Assembly: GCA_006218065.1 (NCBI GenBank) | Contig: VBWE01000020.1 | Span: forward strand, 1 to 64,000 | Source of the DNA: Bacteroidota bacterium | GTDB taxonomy: Bacteria; Bacteroidota; Bacteroidia; Palsa-965 | Reading direction: 5' to 3' | DNA length: 64,000 nucleotides | In this document: positions 25,573 to 34,409 of the stretch, piece after piece | Numbering within the stretch: the stretch's first letter is position 1 | How the letters are laid out: every line of letters begins with the position of its first letter | Program-made: the position numbers and the translations under genes | The notes under the pieces: generated by a model | Seen by the model: the letters and a program-made list of their open reading frames with translations, nothing else | Told to the model about the DNA's origin: nothing | The model's database searches: none

Positions 25573-26313
25573 TTAATTCCCCTGGCTGTAAAGTATGAGC
25601 GCCTTGTCGTACATTTTATTGCGGACATTTTTCAGTATGCCCGAAGTGATGGGCAGGCTCAACGTACCTACAAAACTTAAACCGGTTGCCAGGTACGTTT
25701 TAAAAGGTACCGGGCCGGCTTTGCTCATATCAATCACTTTTGAAACTGTTTTATAAGAAGCGAACGCTCCGCCTGCGCTGCCGGGGAAAGAAGCCACTTT
25801 GCTGATGGTGCAGAGTGTGCGCATGGTTTTGGCCGCTTTTAAATTGGCCTGCACCATCGGGTTCGGCGACTGGGCGATAAGCTCGTCCAGTTTGCCGGCG
25901 TTTATAATCTGGTTGGTGTCAACCCGGTAGCTGCTGCCGATCCGTTCGATATAATGTGCGTTAAACGGCGTAACGGTCATCGGTTTGACGACGGATGTAT
26001 CCACCACTTTCGGGGCGGGGCTGCTTTTGGCGAGCTGGCTGTAGTTCTTATAGTTTTTGGCCATCGTGACATCGTTGATCACTTTTTTTGCGCCGTTCTC
26101 ATTCACGATATAAAGCACTTTGTCGGTGTCTATTTTATACTTGCGGAAAAATTTCCGGTAGGTGATATAATCATCCTTCACCTTTTTGACTTTGCCGCGT
26201 ATGACTTTGCCTGTAACGGTTATGATGCGGTCCTGTGCATGTGCTGATGCAATGGTTACCGTCAGGAATACCAAAACCAGGATAATTACATGAATTGCTT
26301 TTCGTGCGTTCAT
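25573..26313 (-). CDS. Exported protein of unknown function
   Basis: A 246-aa protein from the ATG of MNARKAIHV; this start gives a clean signal peptide (VIILVLVFLTVTIASAHAQ). After it comes a basic, strand-rich part (ITVTGKVIRGKVKKVKDDYI and a YRKFFRKYKI stretch), resembling short surface-sensing modules with repeated GKVxxVK words. Near the C terminus is a hydrophobic stretch (TYLATGLSFVGTLSLPITSG). No family recognised. The 352-nt gap upstream contains no gene and only a tRNA promoter. Confidence 0.7.
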   Translation of the reverse strand: MNARKAIHVIILVLVFLTVTIASAHAQDRIITVTGKVIRGKVKKVKDDYITYRKFFRKYKIDTDKVLYIVNENGAKKVINDVTMAKNYKNYSQLAKSSPAPKVVDTSVVKPMTVTPFNAHYIERIGSSYRVDTNQIINAGKLDELIAQSPNPMVQANLKAAKTMRTLCTISKVASFPGSAGGAFASYKTVSKVIDMSKAGPVPFKTYLATGLSFVGTLSLPITSGILKNVRNKMYDKALILYSQGN

Positions 26314-26584
26314 TGCGGTGGATTTTTGATTGTGAGACATGTTGGTATGAGCTGTATGATTTTACGACGAAGGTATATGCCCGCCTTACGCCATACCTGA
26401 CCCCAAAAGAGGATATTGAGAACTACCCCAAAAGGGGGAGCTGCACGAATGCGCCGGAAAAAAAGATTGGTAAAACACTGAACCGCAAACCTTCATACGA
26501 TGAAACACCCATAATCTCCATACGCCAGGTTCCATGAACGGATCCGGCCGCTTCCTGTATTATCAGAAAAATAACTGCTTTGAT

Positions 26585-26614
26585 TTTGCAGGAATAAAAA
26601 AACATGTATTTTTG
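26585..26614 (+). promoter_or_regulatory. Probable tRNA-Asp promoter: TTTG, 18 nt, TATTTTTG
   Basis: TTTG (26585-26588) and TATTTTTG (26607-26614) match the Bacteroidota elements with an 18-nt spacer. The tRNA begins 51 nt downstream. Confidence 0.5.
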
Positions 26615-26665
26615 CTGCCCCGAAAGGGGATATCAGTAGCAGATTACGAGTTCTTTAAACATTTT

Positions 26666-26739
26666 GGATCGGTAGTTCAGCTGGTTAGAATGCCGCCCTG
26701 TCACGGCGGAGGTCGCGGGTTCGAGTCCCGTCCGGTCCG
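26666..26739 (+). tRNA. tRNA-Asp (GTC)
   Basis: A 74-nt cloverleaf. The acceptor GGATCGG pairs with CCGGTCC, the D arm contains AGTTCAGCTGGTTAGAA, the anticodon loop is CTGTCAC with GTC, and the T arm is GCGGGTTCGAGTCCCGT. The discriminator is G and CCA is not encoded. Confidence 0.97.
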
Positions 26740-26770
26740 CTCTTCTTCGTAATAACTATGAAGAGCAAAC

Positions 26771-26800
26771 AAAAAGCCTCAGATTTCTCTGAGGCTTTTT
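26771..26800 (+). terminator. Rho-independent terminator after tRNA-Asp
   Basis: AAAAAGCCTCAGA pairs with TCTGAGGCTTTTT around TTTC. It works for both strands and could also serve the lipoprotein gene ending at 26842. Confidence 0.9.
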
Positions 26801-26841
26801 TGTTTAGTGTGTCCCGTCCTGAAAATCCTGCAGAAAATATC

Positions 26842-27288
26842 CTACTGCAGCGTAATCCCCAGGTAAACCAGCAACGCAGGAACAGTAACCGTAATCAGGG
26901 TAATCACTTTGTCGATATCCAGCTTGGTGGTTTTTTCTTCCGTATTGCTGCATTTGCTGCAGGTTTCCAGCGCAGTCATGATCCCGGTTTTGTCGTAGGT
27001 AACGAGCAGGTCGACGTATGCGCCGGTGGCTTTGATGCCGTTGGTTTCTTTTTTGAAAAGCGGGACGGTTTTCCGGTCGGTAACGCGGTATTTGTAAATC
27101 AGTACTTCCGCGGTATCGTTCAGTGACTTGATATCATAAGGCGGAATACCCAGCGCTTTGGAAACTTCTTCTTTGCTCATGCCCAGCTTCAGCGCAAGCA
27201 CCTGCTCCACGTGCGTGTACTTGGGCGCCTGCACCACGCAGGAGCCGAAGAGAACAGGAAAGCAAAACAGGATAAAAAATTTACGCAT
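26842..27288 (-). CDS. Lipoprotein with SmpA/OmlA (BamE)-like segment
   Basis: A 148-aa protein with the lipobox LFGSC (Cys17). Residues about 30-48 (VLALKLGMSKEEVSKALG) match the K-x-G-M-x-x-x-x-V-x-x-x-L-G pattern of BamE/SmpA-type modules. A CSKC pair follows at about 110, and the C terminus is a membrane segment (ITLITVTVPALLVYLG). This combination of a lipid anchor and a C-terminal hydrophobic helix is unusual. Function unknown; it lies 18 nt downstream of the dehydrogenase gene on the same strand. Confidence 0.7.
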   Translation of the reverse strand: MRKFFILFCFPVLFGSCVVQAPKYTHVEQVLALKLGMSKEEVSKALGIPPYDIKSLNDTAEVLIYKYRVTDRKTVPLFKKETNGIKATGAYVDLLVTYDKTGIMTALETCSKCSNTEEKTTKLDIDKVITLITVTVPALLVYLGITLQ

Positions 27289-27306
27289 GCTGTTTTACAA
27301 TAACGC

Positions 27307-28209
27307 TCAGGCGAATTCTTTTTTGCGGAAACGTGCAGCAACAACGAGTTCTTTCCCGCCGCCGCTGTAATCGTAAAAACCCTGCCCGGATTTCGCGCCG
27401 AGATGTCCCGCGGCAACCATGTTGACGAGCAGGGGACAGGGTGCGTATTTCGGGTTGCCGAATCCTTCGAACAATACGTTCATGATCGACAGGCAAACGT
27501 CGAGCCCGATAAAATCCGCCAGGTGAAGCGGTCCCATCGGGTGCGCCATGCCCAGTTTCATCACGGTATCGATTTCTTCCACGCCCGCGGTGCCTTCGTA
27601 AAGGGTGATGATCGCTTCGTTGATCATCGGCATCAGGATTTTATTGGCGACAAAACCGGGATAGTCGTTTACTTCGACCGGAACTTTGCCCAGTTTTCTC
27701 GACGTATCCATGACGGCAGCCGTAACTGCGTCGGTAGTGGAATAGCCGCGGATCACTTCCACGAGTTTCATTACCGGCACGGGATTCATGAAATGCATGC
27801 CGATCACCTGCCCCGGACGTTTGGTCGCCGCGGCGATGCGCGTGATGGAAATGGAAGAGGTATTGGATGCGAGGATCGCATTGGCCGGGGCGTGCTGGTC
27901 GATGTCGCGGAAAATTTTCAGTTTCAGGTCGACATTTTCCGTAGCCGCTTCCACCACGAGATCGGCCTGCGCAACACCTGCGCCCAGCTCGGTGAAAACG
28001 GTAATGTTGGCCAGCGTTTTTTTCTTGTCGTCTTCGGTAAGCGAACCTTTGCTCACCTGCCGGTCGAGGTTTTTGGCGATTGTAGCCAGCGCACGGTCCA
28101 GCGCTTCTTTGGAAATATCAACCAGCGATACGGTGTACCCGTTCTGCGCGAAAACGTGCGCAATGCCGTTGCCCATCGTTCCCGATCCGATTACAGTAAT
28201 GTTCTTCAT
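27307..28209 (-). CDS. 3-hydroxybutyryl-CoA dehydrogenase
   Basis: A 300-aa protein. The N-terminal NAD loop is IGSGTMGNGIAHV (GxGxMG), followed by ASNTSSISI, the catalytic His in IGMHFMNPVPVMKLVE, and the C-terminal dimer domain with GPLHLADFIGLDVC. It oxidises (S)-3-hydroxyacyl-CoA to the 3-oxo form in fatty acid or butanoate metabolism. A CAAAGTTA on the top strand (TAACTTTG on the minus strand, 28232-28239) is a likely -7 box with a 22-nt leader. Confidence 0.93.
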   Translation of the reverse strand: MKNITVIGSGTMGNGIAHVFAQNGYTVSLVDISKEALDRALATIAKNLDRQVSKGSLTEDDKKKTLANITVFTELGAGVAQADLVVEAATENVDLKLKIFRDIDQHAPANAILASNTSSISITRIAAATKRPGQVIGMHFMNPVPVMKLVEVIRGYSTTDAVTAAVMDTSRKLGKVPVEVNDYPGFVANKILMPMINEAIITLYEGTAGVEEIDTVMKLGMAHPMGPLHLADFIGLDVCLSIMNVLFEGFGNPKYAPCPLLVNMVAAGHLGAKSGQGFYDYSGGGKELVVAARFRKKEFA

Positions 28210-28339
28210 GATTTTGCTAAAGTATGAGGGCCAAAGTTAGAACTTTAATAATATGCGGGAAACTCCCCTGCCTTCGCGTAGCTTCAGCGAAGCAAGGTCC
28301 GGAGAACCTGTTATATCAAAGTACTTTATATCGTCGTCG

Positions 28340-28476
28340 GAGATTCTGCTTCAGCGGCAGTCAGCAGGAGGCAGTCGATGTGGTGCGCTTCGCATGTCTC
28401 CGGATTTTCCGGGAGCATTGCTGTAAATCGGAGACTGCCGCTGCCGACTGCCGCTTAGTAAAGACGTATTGAAAAA
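28340..28476. repeat. 130-bp dispersed element, copy A
   Basis: The core at 28371-28426 (GCAGTCGATGTGGTGCGCTT and CGCATGTC, then ATTTTCC and ATTGCTGTAA) matches 36149-36205 in the same orientation. The right flank at 28448-28476 (CTGCCGCTTAGTAAAGACGT and ATTGAAAAA) is identical to the inverse of 36104-36132. The element therefore has a core between inverted ends. It fills the 307-nt gap between two minus-strand genes. Confidence 0.8.
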
Positions 28477-28516
28477 AAGACTACCTCGTTCCGAAAACGC
28501 AATTTTAAACAAACTC

Positions 28517-29935
28517 TTATTTCCCTCTCCCTTGTACAACGATGAGCACCGTATAAATCAGGATTTTGAGATCCACGTAAAGCGACATGTTCTCAATATA
28601 GAGCAGATCGTACTTCAACCGGTCGATCATCTCGTCTACGTTTTCCGCGTACCCGTATTTTACCTGTCCCCACGAGGTGATGCCGGGTTTTACTTTGTGC
28701 AGGTGGCGGTAGTGCGGCGCTTTTTTCACGATCTGGTCGATGAAGAACTGGCGCTCCGGGCGCGGGCCTACGATACTCATTTCGCCGATCAGCACGTTAT
28801 AAAACTGCGGAAGCTCGTCGAGGCGGGTTTTGCGCATAAAACGCCCGAAGGGCGTGATCCGCGGATCGTTTTCGCTCGACAGCGCCGGACCGGTTTTTTC
28901 CGCATCCACGAACATCGAACGGAACTTGTGGATCATAAAAGGCTTGCCGTATAAACCGATCCGTTCGTGGCTGTAAAAAACCGGGCCGCGGGAACTGAGT
29001 TTTACGCAAAGTGATACGATAATGTAAACGGGCAAAAAAACAGTCAGCGCGATCAGCGAAACAGCAACATCGAAAATCCGTTTCAGCGATTCCTGCCAGG
29101 CGGGCATGATTTCACGCGTGATCTCGATGAGCGGCGCGCCGAAGATCGATGTCATCCGCACCTGCCCCGAAAGAATATCATAAATGTCGGGGATGATTTT
29201 CACGATCGCATTCGTATTGTCCGTCAGCGAAATGATTTCATTCAGTTTATCGTGCTCGGAACTTTCGATGGCGATGATGACTTCTTCCACCTGGTATTTG
29301 CGGATGATCTCCACGAGATTTTCCACTTCACCGAGATGCGGAATGCGTGCGTTCAGTTCCTGCGAATACCCGTTGCGGCTGTCGACATGCACGAAGCCGA
29401 CGAATTTATTTCCCCAGGATTTTTTCTGGCTTTCGACTTCGGTGAAAAGCCGGAGCGCATTGGCGTTGCTGCCCACGATCACGGTGTTGAACCCGAGCTT
29501 GCGGCTGCGGATCCGGCTGTTGGTAATAGATGAAAGGACCAGGCGCCCGGTTGCCGTCAGCGCAAAATGCGTCATGAAAAGTTTGAAGATGAGCAGGTAA
29601 TACGTGTTATGCCCTTTCACATAATCGTCGAGCAGCAGCGTGAAAAAAATAATTACCACGCCGATCATGCTGATGATAAGCGTTTGCCCGAGTTCCTTCA
29701 GCCGCGATTTGCGGTAAATGTTCCGGTACGTCCCGGTAAGCGCATAGGTGAGCAGCCAGAAACCCGTTACGCCGCCCAGGCCCATCCAGAACCGTCCGTC
29801 GTGAAATGCCGTACCGAAATCGAACGGAATATTTTCGATGTCCGTTTTCCGGTAGATGTAAAAAAGAGTCCATGCGCCGGCCGCGGCAAGCATATCGCTC
29901 ACCAGGTATTTCAGAACCTGCGCTGTTTTATTCAT
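28517..29935 (-). CDS. Polyprenyl-phosphate sugar-1-phosphate transferase (WcaJ-like)
   Basis: A 472-aa protein with four or five N-terminal membrane helices, a CoA-binding-like Rossmann middle domain (NTVIVGSNANALRLF), a further membrane segment (VAVSLIALTVFLPVYIIVSL) and the bacterial sugar transferase domain (KRIFDV, GPVFYSHERIGLYGKPF, KTRLDELPQFYNVLIGEMS, GPRPE, KPGITSWGQV). It starts assembly of a cell-surface polysaccharide repeat unit on undecaprenyl phosphate. It is at the end of a minus-strand run with a lipoprotein and an oxidoreductase. Confidence 0.93.
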   Translation of the reverse strand: MNKTAQVLKYLVSDMLAAAGAWTLFYIYRKTDIENIPFDFGTAFHDGRFWMGLGGVTGFWLLTYALTGTYRNIYRKSRLKELGQTLIISMIGVVIIFFTLLLDDYVKGHNTYYLLIFKLFMTHFALTATGRLVLSSITNSRIRSRKLGFNTVIVGSNANALRLFTEVESQKKSWGNKFVGFVHVDSRNGYSQELNARIPHLGEVENLVEIIRKYQVEEVIIAIESSEHDKLNEIISLTDNTNAIVKIIPDIYDILSGQVRMTSIFGAPLIEITREIMPAWQESLKRIFDVAVSLIALTVFLPVYIIVSLCVKLSSRGPVFYSHERIGLYGKPFMIHKFRSMFVDAEKTGPALSSENDPRITPFGRFMRKTRLDELPQFYNVLIGEMSIVGPRPERQFFIDQIVKKAPHYRHLHKVKPGITSWGQVKYGYAENVDEMIDRLKYDLLYIENMSLYVDLKILIYTVLIVVQGRGK

Positions 29936-29942
29936 AAAAAAA

Positions 29943-30809
29943 TTACTGGTGCAGCAGTTTGATATTATCCAGGTAAATTCTCGCTTCGGCTATATCCGCC
30001 GTTTTCTGCATAGCGATATACACCTGGATGGTTGACGCAATTGGTTGGCGGGAGCAAACCGTCGTCAGGTCGATATAAATTTTGTTCCATGCCGCTGAAG
30101 TATCCACTTCAATCCATGGACGGAATTCGTTGGTGTTCGTCACAACTCCCACGACAAAAGGATTGTTGCACTGGTAATGCAGTTCGAGCCATACGGGCGT
30201 ACCGTCGGTGGGCAGCACAAAATTTCCCGCCGATTTTACTTCGCAGTCGAACGTGTCGCTGGTCAGGCGAACGAAACCGGAAAAACTGCCTTCAAAGGCG
30301 TAGGAATCTTTTTCGAGAATGTTCTGGAACGGTGCGCTGGGAATATCGATCAGGCTCAGGCCGGGATCTTCAAAACCTTCGAGCCAGGGAAAACTCGTTC
30401 CCGGGAAGTATTCCACCTGCGGCTGAAGGGTAACGGTGTTGCCGCGCTGCAGGTTGACCGTTTCGTTATAAAATTTCATGAACGGGTAAATGGCGCGCGT
30501 GGACGAAAGTCCGTTCTGTTTTACTCCTGCAGCCACGCGGATGATATGTTCACCTTCAAAAAGTACGGGAAGCGTCGCCGGGAGTTCGAAAGCGCCGATC
30601 AGTTCATTATCGACATATACCCAGGCTTCGGTAATCTGTTGCTGAGAGGTCCCCTGGGTAGCGGTATTCACATTGACCAGGTCAATATGGTCGATATGGA
30701 TATAAGCAGGAACATCCTCTGCCGGATCTATCAGTTTGCAGGTGGTGAGACTGACAGCAGCGAAGAAAAGCAGTAAAGCAGGACGAATTCGCGTAGCAGT
30801 GTTCGGCAT
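29943..30809 (-). CDS. Lipoprotein of unknown function
   Basis: A 288-aa protein starting at ATG (MPNTATRIRP) with a lipobox-like SLTTC. Two beta-sandwich-like regions can be seen: an N-terminal part with WVYVDNELIGAFELPATLPV, similar to PEGA-like repeats, and a C-terminal part with FEDPG and YIDLTTVCS resembling a carbohydrate-binding jelly roll. No named family recognised. It is 7 nt from the sugar transferase gene, suggesting a shared envelope role. Confidence 0.7.
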   Translation of the reverse strand: MPNTATRIRPALLLFFAAVSLTTCKLIDPAEDVPAYIHIDHIDLVNVNTATQGTSQQQITEAWVYVDNELIGAFELPATLPVLFEGEHIIRVAAGVKQNGLSSTRAIYPFMKFYNETVNLQRGNTVTLQPQVEYFPGTSFPWLEGFEDPGLSLIDIPSAPFQNILEKDSYAFEGSFSGFVRLTSDTFDCEVKSAGNFVLPTDGTPVWLELHYQCNNPFVVGVVTNTNEFRPWIEVDTSAAWNKIYIDLTTVCSRQPIASTIQVYIAMQKTADIAEARIYLDNIKLLHQ

Positions 30810-30851
30810 AGGCACACGTATCTCCGGGCAAGAAACGTGCGTTATTGCAGT

Positions 30852-31847
30852 TTATTGTTCGGCGGCCGCAAAATTAGCAGTCATTTTGAGTTGATCAATA
30901 ATTTTATGAGCAACTTCAAGCGCTTTATAGCCGTCTTCAATGGGGACAAGGGGCTGGCGATTGTTCCGGATGGCCTCTGCAAAGGATTCGAGTTCCATTT
31001 TAATGGCATTGACCGGTTCAACTGCCGGATTTTCGAACCAGATCTGTTTTTTACCTTTTCCTTCACCCAGCTCTATTATAACGGAAAGCGGGTCTGTTTC
31101 ACCTTCTACCTGGCGGAGGCGGATCACGCTCACCTGTTTTTCGAGGAAATCGACGGAGATATAGGCGTCTTTCCTGAAAAAACGGGATTTGCGCATGTTT
31201 TTCATCGAGATGCGGCTGCTGGTGAGGTTGGCTACAGCCCCGTTATCGAATTCGATCCGGGCATTGGCGATATCGGGCGTTTCGCTCACTACGGCCACGC
31301 CGCTTGCGCTGATCCGGCGGATATTGGCTTTTACCAGGCTGAGGATGATGTCGATATCATGTATCATGAGGTCGAGCACCACGGAAACATCCGTTCCGCG
31401 CGGGTTGAACTGCGCCAGGCGGTGCGTTTCGATAAACATCGGGTCGGTGCAGAATTCCTGTGCAGCGAGGAAAGCCGGGTTGAACCGTTCCACATGGCCA
31501 ACCTGCACTTTTACGTTGGCTTCTTTGGCCAGCCGGAGCAGGATCTTGCCCTCTTCGATGGTATTAGTGAGCGGTTTTTCAATAAAGATGTGCTTGGACC
31601 GTTTGAGCGCGCGGGAAGCGCAGTCGAAATGATGCACGGTGGGTGTTACGATATCCACCACATCGCAGGTATCGATCAGGCTGTCCATGTCGGGCCAGGC
31701 TTTTACGCCGAATTCCTCCGCCGTTTTCCCGGCCGTTTCCGGGTCGGGGTCGAAAAAGCCCAGCAATTCATATCCTGCAATCTCTTTCAGCAGCCGGATA
31801 TGAATCTTACCCAAATGCCCTGCACCCAATACCCCGATTTTCAACAT
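30852..31847 (-). CDS. Gfo/Idh/MocA-family oxidoreductase
   Basis: A 331-aa protein from the ATG of MLKIGVLGAGHLGKIH; the longer ORF adds a non-homologous leader. It has an NAD(P) Rossmann domain (GAGHLGKIH), EKPLTNTIEEG with the conserved E-K-P, and the C-terminal alpha/beta domain with DLMIHDIDIIL (catalytic His-Asp region). Family members act on sugars, often nucleotide-sugars; the adjacent sugar transferase suggests polysaccharide precursor work. Confidence 0.9.
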   Translation of the reverse strand: MLKIGVLGAGHLGKIHIRLLKEIAGYELLGFFDPDPETAGKTAEEFGVKAWPDMDSLIDTCDVVDIVTPTVHHFDCASRALKRSKHIFIEKPLTNTIEEGKILLRLAKEANVKVQVGHVERFNPAFLAAQEFCTDPMFIETHRLAQFNPRGTDVSVVLDLMIHDIDIILSLVKANIRRISASGVAVVSETPDIANARIEFDNGAVANLTSSRISMKNMRKSRFFRKDAYISVDFLEKQVSVIRLRQVEGETDPLSVIIELGEGKGKKQIWFENPAVEPVNAIKMELESFAEAIRNNRQPLVPIEDGYKALEVAHKIIDQLKMTANFAAAEQ

Positions 31848-31945
31848 TGCGCTTTTGATTTTTAACAAAAATAATTGCAGGGCGGCTGCCCGGCCCGCCG
31901 TAACTTCGCGATATATCAACAGGGGGTTGTTGTTTATCGTATAAT

Positions 31946-32593
31946 ATGGAAGATAATTACCGGCATAAAGGGCTGCGCAAAAAACTGGTCGAAGAGATCA
32001 GGGCAAAAGGAATTACCGGCGAAAACGTGCTGCAGGCGCTGGAAAAAGTGCCGCGCCATGTTTTTATGGATAATGCTTTCCTGGGTTTTGCCTACCAGGA
32101 TAAAGCGTTCCCGATCGGCAGCGGCCAGACTATTTCCCAGCCGTACACCGTAGCGTTCCAATCGCAGCTGCTCGAAATCACCAAAGGAGATAAGGTACTT
32201 GAAATCGGTACCGGGTCGGGCTACCAGACCGCTGTGCTGCTCGAACTCGGCGCTAAAGTATATACCATCGAAAGGCAGAAAGCCCTGTATGATAAAACCC
32301 GGCAAATGCTCCCGGCCATCGGCTACGATCCGAAGTTCTTTTATGGTGACGGTTATAAAGGACTGCCGGCTTTCGCTCCTTTCGATAAAATACTGGTAAC
32401 CGCCGGGGCGCCTTTTGTTCCCCAGCCGCTGCTCGACCAGCTTAAGCCCGGCGGGCGTTTGGTGATTCCCGTAGGTTCGGGAGACGTGCAGGTTATGACT
32501 TTATTCATAAAGAAACATGATCTAAGTCTTGAAAAGCACGAGTTTGGTTCCTTTAAATTTGTCCCGTTATTAACCGAGCGGGAATGGAAATAA
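31946..32593 (+). CDS. pcm: Protein-L-isoaspartate O-methyltransferase
   Basis: A 215-aa protein. Family marks are VPRHVFMDNAF, IGSGQTISQPYTVAFQ (substrate loop), VLEIGTGSGYQTAVL (SAM loop) and KILVTAGAPFVP. It methylates isoaspartyl residues for repair of damaged proteins. Length and order are normal. Confidence 0.96.
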   Translation: MEDNYRHKGLRKKLVEEIRAKGITGENVLQALEKVPRHVFMDNAFLGFAYQDKAFPIGSGQTISQPYTVAFQSQLLEITKGDKVLEIGTGSGYQTAVLLELGAKVYTIERQKALYDKTRQMLPAIGYDPKFFYGDGYKGLPAFAPFDKILVTAGAPFVPQPLLDQLKPGGRLVIPVGSGDVQVMTLFIKKHDLSLEKHEFGSFKFVPLLTEREWK

Positions 32594-32611
32594 ACAGGTT
32601 ATTAACAAAAA

Positions 32612-32645
32612 TTGGTGTAAAACTCTGATTTTGTTAATATCTTTG
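32612..32645 (+). promoter_or_regulatory. Promoter of the outer membrane protein gene
   Basis: TATCTTTG (32638-32645) is a perfect -7 box. A TTG lies at 32612-32614 with a slightly long 23-nt spacer. The ATG follows after an 80-nt leader. Confidence 0.6.
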
Positions 32646-32725
32646 CTTCGGTTTTAAATTAATAGCTTTGCGGCGTCCGGACAAACTAAACCGGCTTGCA
32701 AGAAGTCAAACCAAAAACACACATT

Positions 32726-33610
32726 ATGAAAAAATCCACATTATTTGTTGCAATGGCTTTCGCTGCAACAACGTCATTTGCACAGCTCACCTCAAAGAAT
32801 GGTGAAGCATACCTTCCCGAGACTGACGACTGGTCGATCGGTATTGATGCTACTCCGTTTCTGAACTATGCAGGACAAATGCTTTCGAATGCCGGTGCTA
32901 CTGCACCTACCTGGAATTTCCTGAACGCTAACCAGACTATCATTGGTAAAATGTACACCAGCGAAACATCTGCTTACCGCGCGATTCTTCGCATCGGAAT
33001 GACCAGCAACAAATCAGTAGCGATGATTGCTGACGCTACCGTTACAACTGCTCCCACTTACCCGAACCTCATCGCAATGAAAGAAGATGAAATGAAGGCA
33101 GGTACGAACTTCATCGGCATCGGTGGCGGTATTGAAATGCGTCGCGGCAAAACCCGTCTCCAGGGCTTCTACGGTGGAGATGCCATGATCTGGTCGAGCG
33201 GTTCGAAGCAGACTTATACTTATGGCAATACACTTGCAGCAAGCGGAACAATCGTTACAGCTGCAGCTTCTACTAACTTCGGTTCGAACATGACTACCGA
33301 TACTTACGGTAACACTGCCCGCATCACTGAAATGAAGGCTGGCCGTACAACCGGTTTCGGTCTTCGTGGTTTCATCGGCGCTGAATACTTCATCTTCCCG
33401 AAAATTTCGGTAGGTGCTGAATTCGGCTGGGGTCTTGGTATCACCATGACTGGTGCAAGCAGCACAACTATGGAATCAGTTGGCGGCACTCCGCTGTCAG
33501 TTGGAACACAGACTATCGAAGGTGGCAAGTCTTCGAGCCTCATGCTCGACGTTGACCGCAACGCTTTCGGTACCGGTAACGGTTCACTTCGCTTAAACCT
33601 GCACTTCTAA
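32726..33610 (+). CDS. Outer membrane beta-barrel protein, probably abundant
   Basis: A 294-aa protein from the ATG of MKKSTLFVAMAFAATTSFAQ (signal peptide to Gln20). Alternating strands, glycine-rich turns and a C-terminal Phe (SLRLNLHF) indicate a beta-barrel. The codon choice differs from neighbours, favouring GGT, GCT, ACT and CGT, as in highly expressed genes. A clear promoter, long leader and strong terminator agree with a monocistronic, well-expressed gene. No specific porin family recognised. Confidence 0.85.
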   Translation: MKKSTLFVAMAFAATTSFAQLTSKNGEAYLPETDDWSIGIDATPFLNYAGQMLSNAGATAPTWNFLNANQTIIGKMYTSETSAYRAILRIGMTSNKSVAMIADATVTTAPTYPNLIAMKEDEMKAGTNFIGIGGGIEMRRGKTRLQGFYGGDAMIWSSGSKQTYTYGNTLAASGTIVTAAASTNFGSNMTTDTYGNTARITEMKAGRTTGFGLRGFIGAEYFIFPKISVGAEFGWGLGITMTGASSTTMESVGGTPLSVGTQTIEGGKSSSLMLDVDRNAFGTGNGSLRLNLHF

Positions 33611-33633
33611 GCGACTACAAATTATTGATACGG

Positions 33634-33668
33634 AAAAGTCCCCCGATTTTCATCGGGGGACTTTTTTT
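33634..33668 (+). terminator. Strong Rho-independent terminator
   Basis: AAAAGTCCCCCGAT pairs with ATCGGGGGACTTTT around TTTC and is followed by T7. Confidence 0.92.
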
Positions 33669-33698
33669 ATGGAGTTATTTTTCCGCGAGGGAAATAAA

Positions 33699-33779
33699 AA
33701 CGCTCAATGCCAAATGTTCTCCCGATGGCTATCGGGGAGAGCAATGCTCATCGGACTAATTCATAAAATCGCCCGGAAT
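33699..33779. repeat. Dispersed repeat, second copy of the 4321 family
   Basis: AACGCTCAATGCCAAATGTT is identical to 4321-4340. The copy also contains a TCTCCCGAT/ATCGGGGAGA hairpin, then CATCGGACTAATTC and CGCCCGG, as in the first copy. It lies between the convergent outer membrane protein and smpB genes. Confidence 0.65.
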
Positions 33780-33793
33780 AAATAAACGTTTTC

Positions 33794-34243
33794 TTATTTG
33801 AATTTCCGGTTTGTTTCGCGCTGCATGTCGCGCTTTTTGATGTCCTCGCGTTTATCAAAAAGTTTCTTCCCTTTGGCTAATGCAATCTCGAGTTTGGCCA
33901 GTCCTTTTTCACTGAGAAAAAGCCGGAGCGGAATAATGGTGAGTCCCTGGTCCTTCAACTTGGTCTGCAGTTTCCGTAACTCATGCTTCGTGAGCAGCAG
34001 CTTGCGGTCGCGGCGGGGATTGTGATTGTAGTGTTTCGCTTTTTCGTATTCGTCCACCTGCGCATTCCGCAGCCACAGTTCATCCTTCTCAAAAACGCAG
34101 AATGCTTCCGTGATATTGGCTTTTCCTTCCCTGATCGATTTGATCTCGGTTCCGACCAATACCAGCCCGGCCACAAACTTTTCGAGAAAGCTGAACTCGA
34201 ATGAGGCACGCCTGTTTTTGATTTCAATATTCGGATTGCTCAT
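33794..34243 (-). CDS. smpB: SsrA-binding protein SmpB
   Basis: A 149-aa protein with the SmpB marks IEIKNRRASFEF, GTEIKSIREGKANI, NHNPRRDRKLLL and the basic tail KKLFDKREDIKKRDMQRETN. It binds tmRNA and brings it to stalled ribosomes for trans-translation. Length is typical. Two tRNA-Leu genes lie upstream on the same strand. Confidence 0.97.
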   Translation of the reverse strand: MSNPNIEIKNRRASFEFSFLEKFVAGLVLVGTEIKSIREGKANITEAFCVFEKDELWLRNAQVDEYEKAKHYNHNPRRDRKLLLTKHELRKLQTKLKDQGLTIIPLRLFLSEKGLAKLEIALAKGKKLFDKREDIKKRDMQRETNRKFK

Positions 34244-34290
34244 AAAAAAAGAAAGGTACCCGTATTTTGGCGGATACCTTTCAGGTAATG

Positions 34291-34374
34291 TGCCCAGGGG
34301 GAGACTCGAACTCCCAAGGATTTAACTCCAACGGCTTCTGAGACCGCAACGTTTACCAATTTCGCCACCTGGGC
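34291..34374 (-). tRNA. tRNA-Leu (CAG)
   Basis: An 84-nt class II tRNA. The acceptor GCCCAGG pairs with CCTGGGC (3' part CCCTGGGCA), the anticodon loop is CTCAGAA with CAG between the GCGGT and GCCGT stems, and there is a long variable arm. CCA is not encoded. Confidence 0.95.
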
Positions 34375-34409
34375 AGATGGCTGACTATAAAAAGAACTCC
34401 AATATAAAG

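Noticed and set aside
26295-26537. 80-aa ORF upstream of tRNA-Asp
   Set aside because: No start site, no family marks, and it overlaps the N terminus of the minus-strand gene; probably chance.
30837-31865. 342-aa plus-strand ORF
   Set aside because: It is the complement of the Gfo/Idh/MocA gene, which has all expected motifs; no independent signal.
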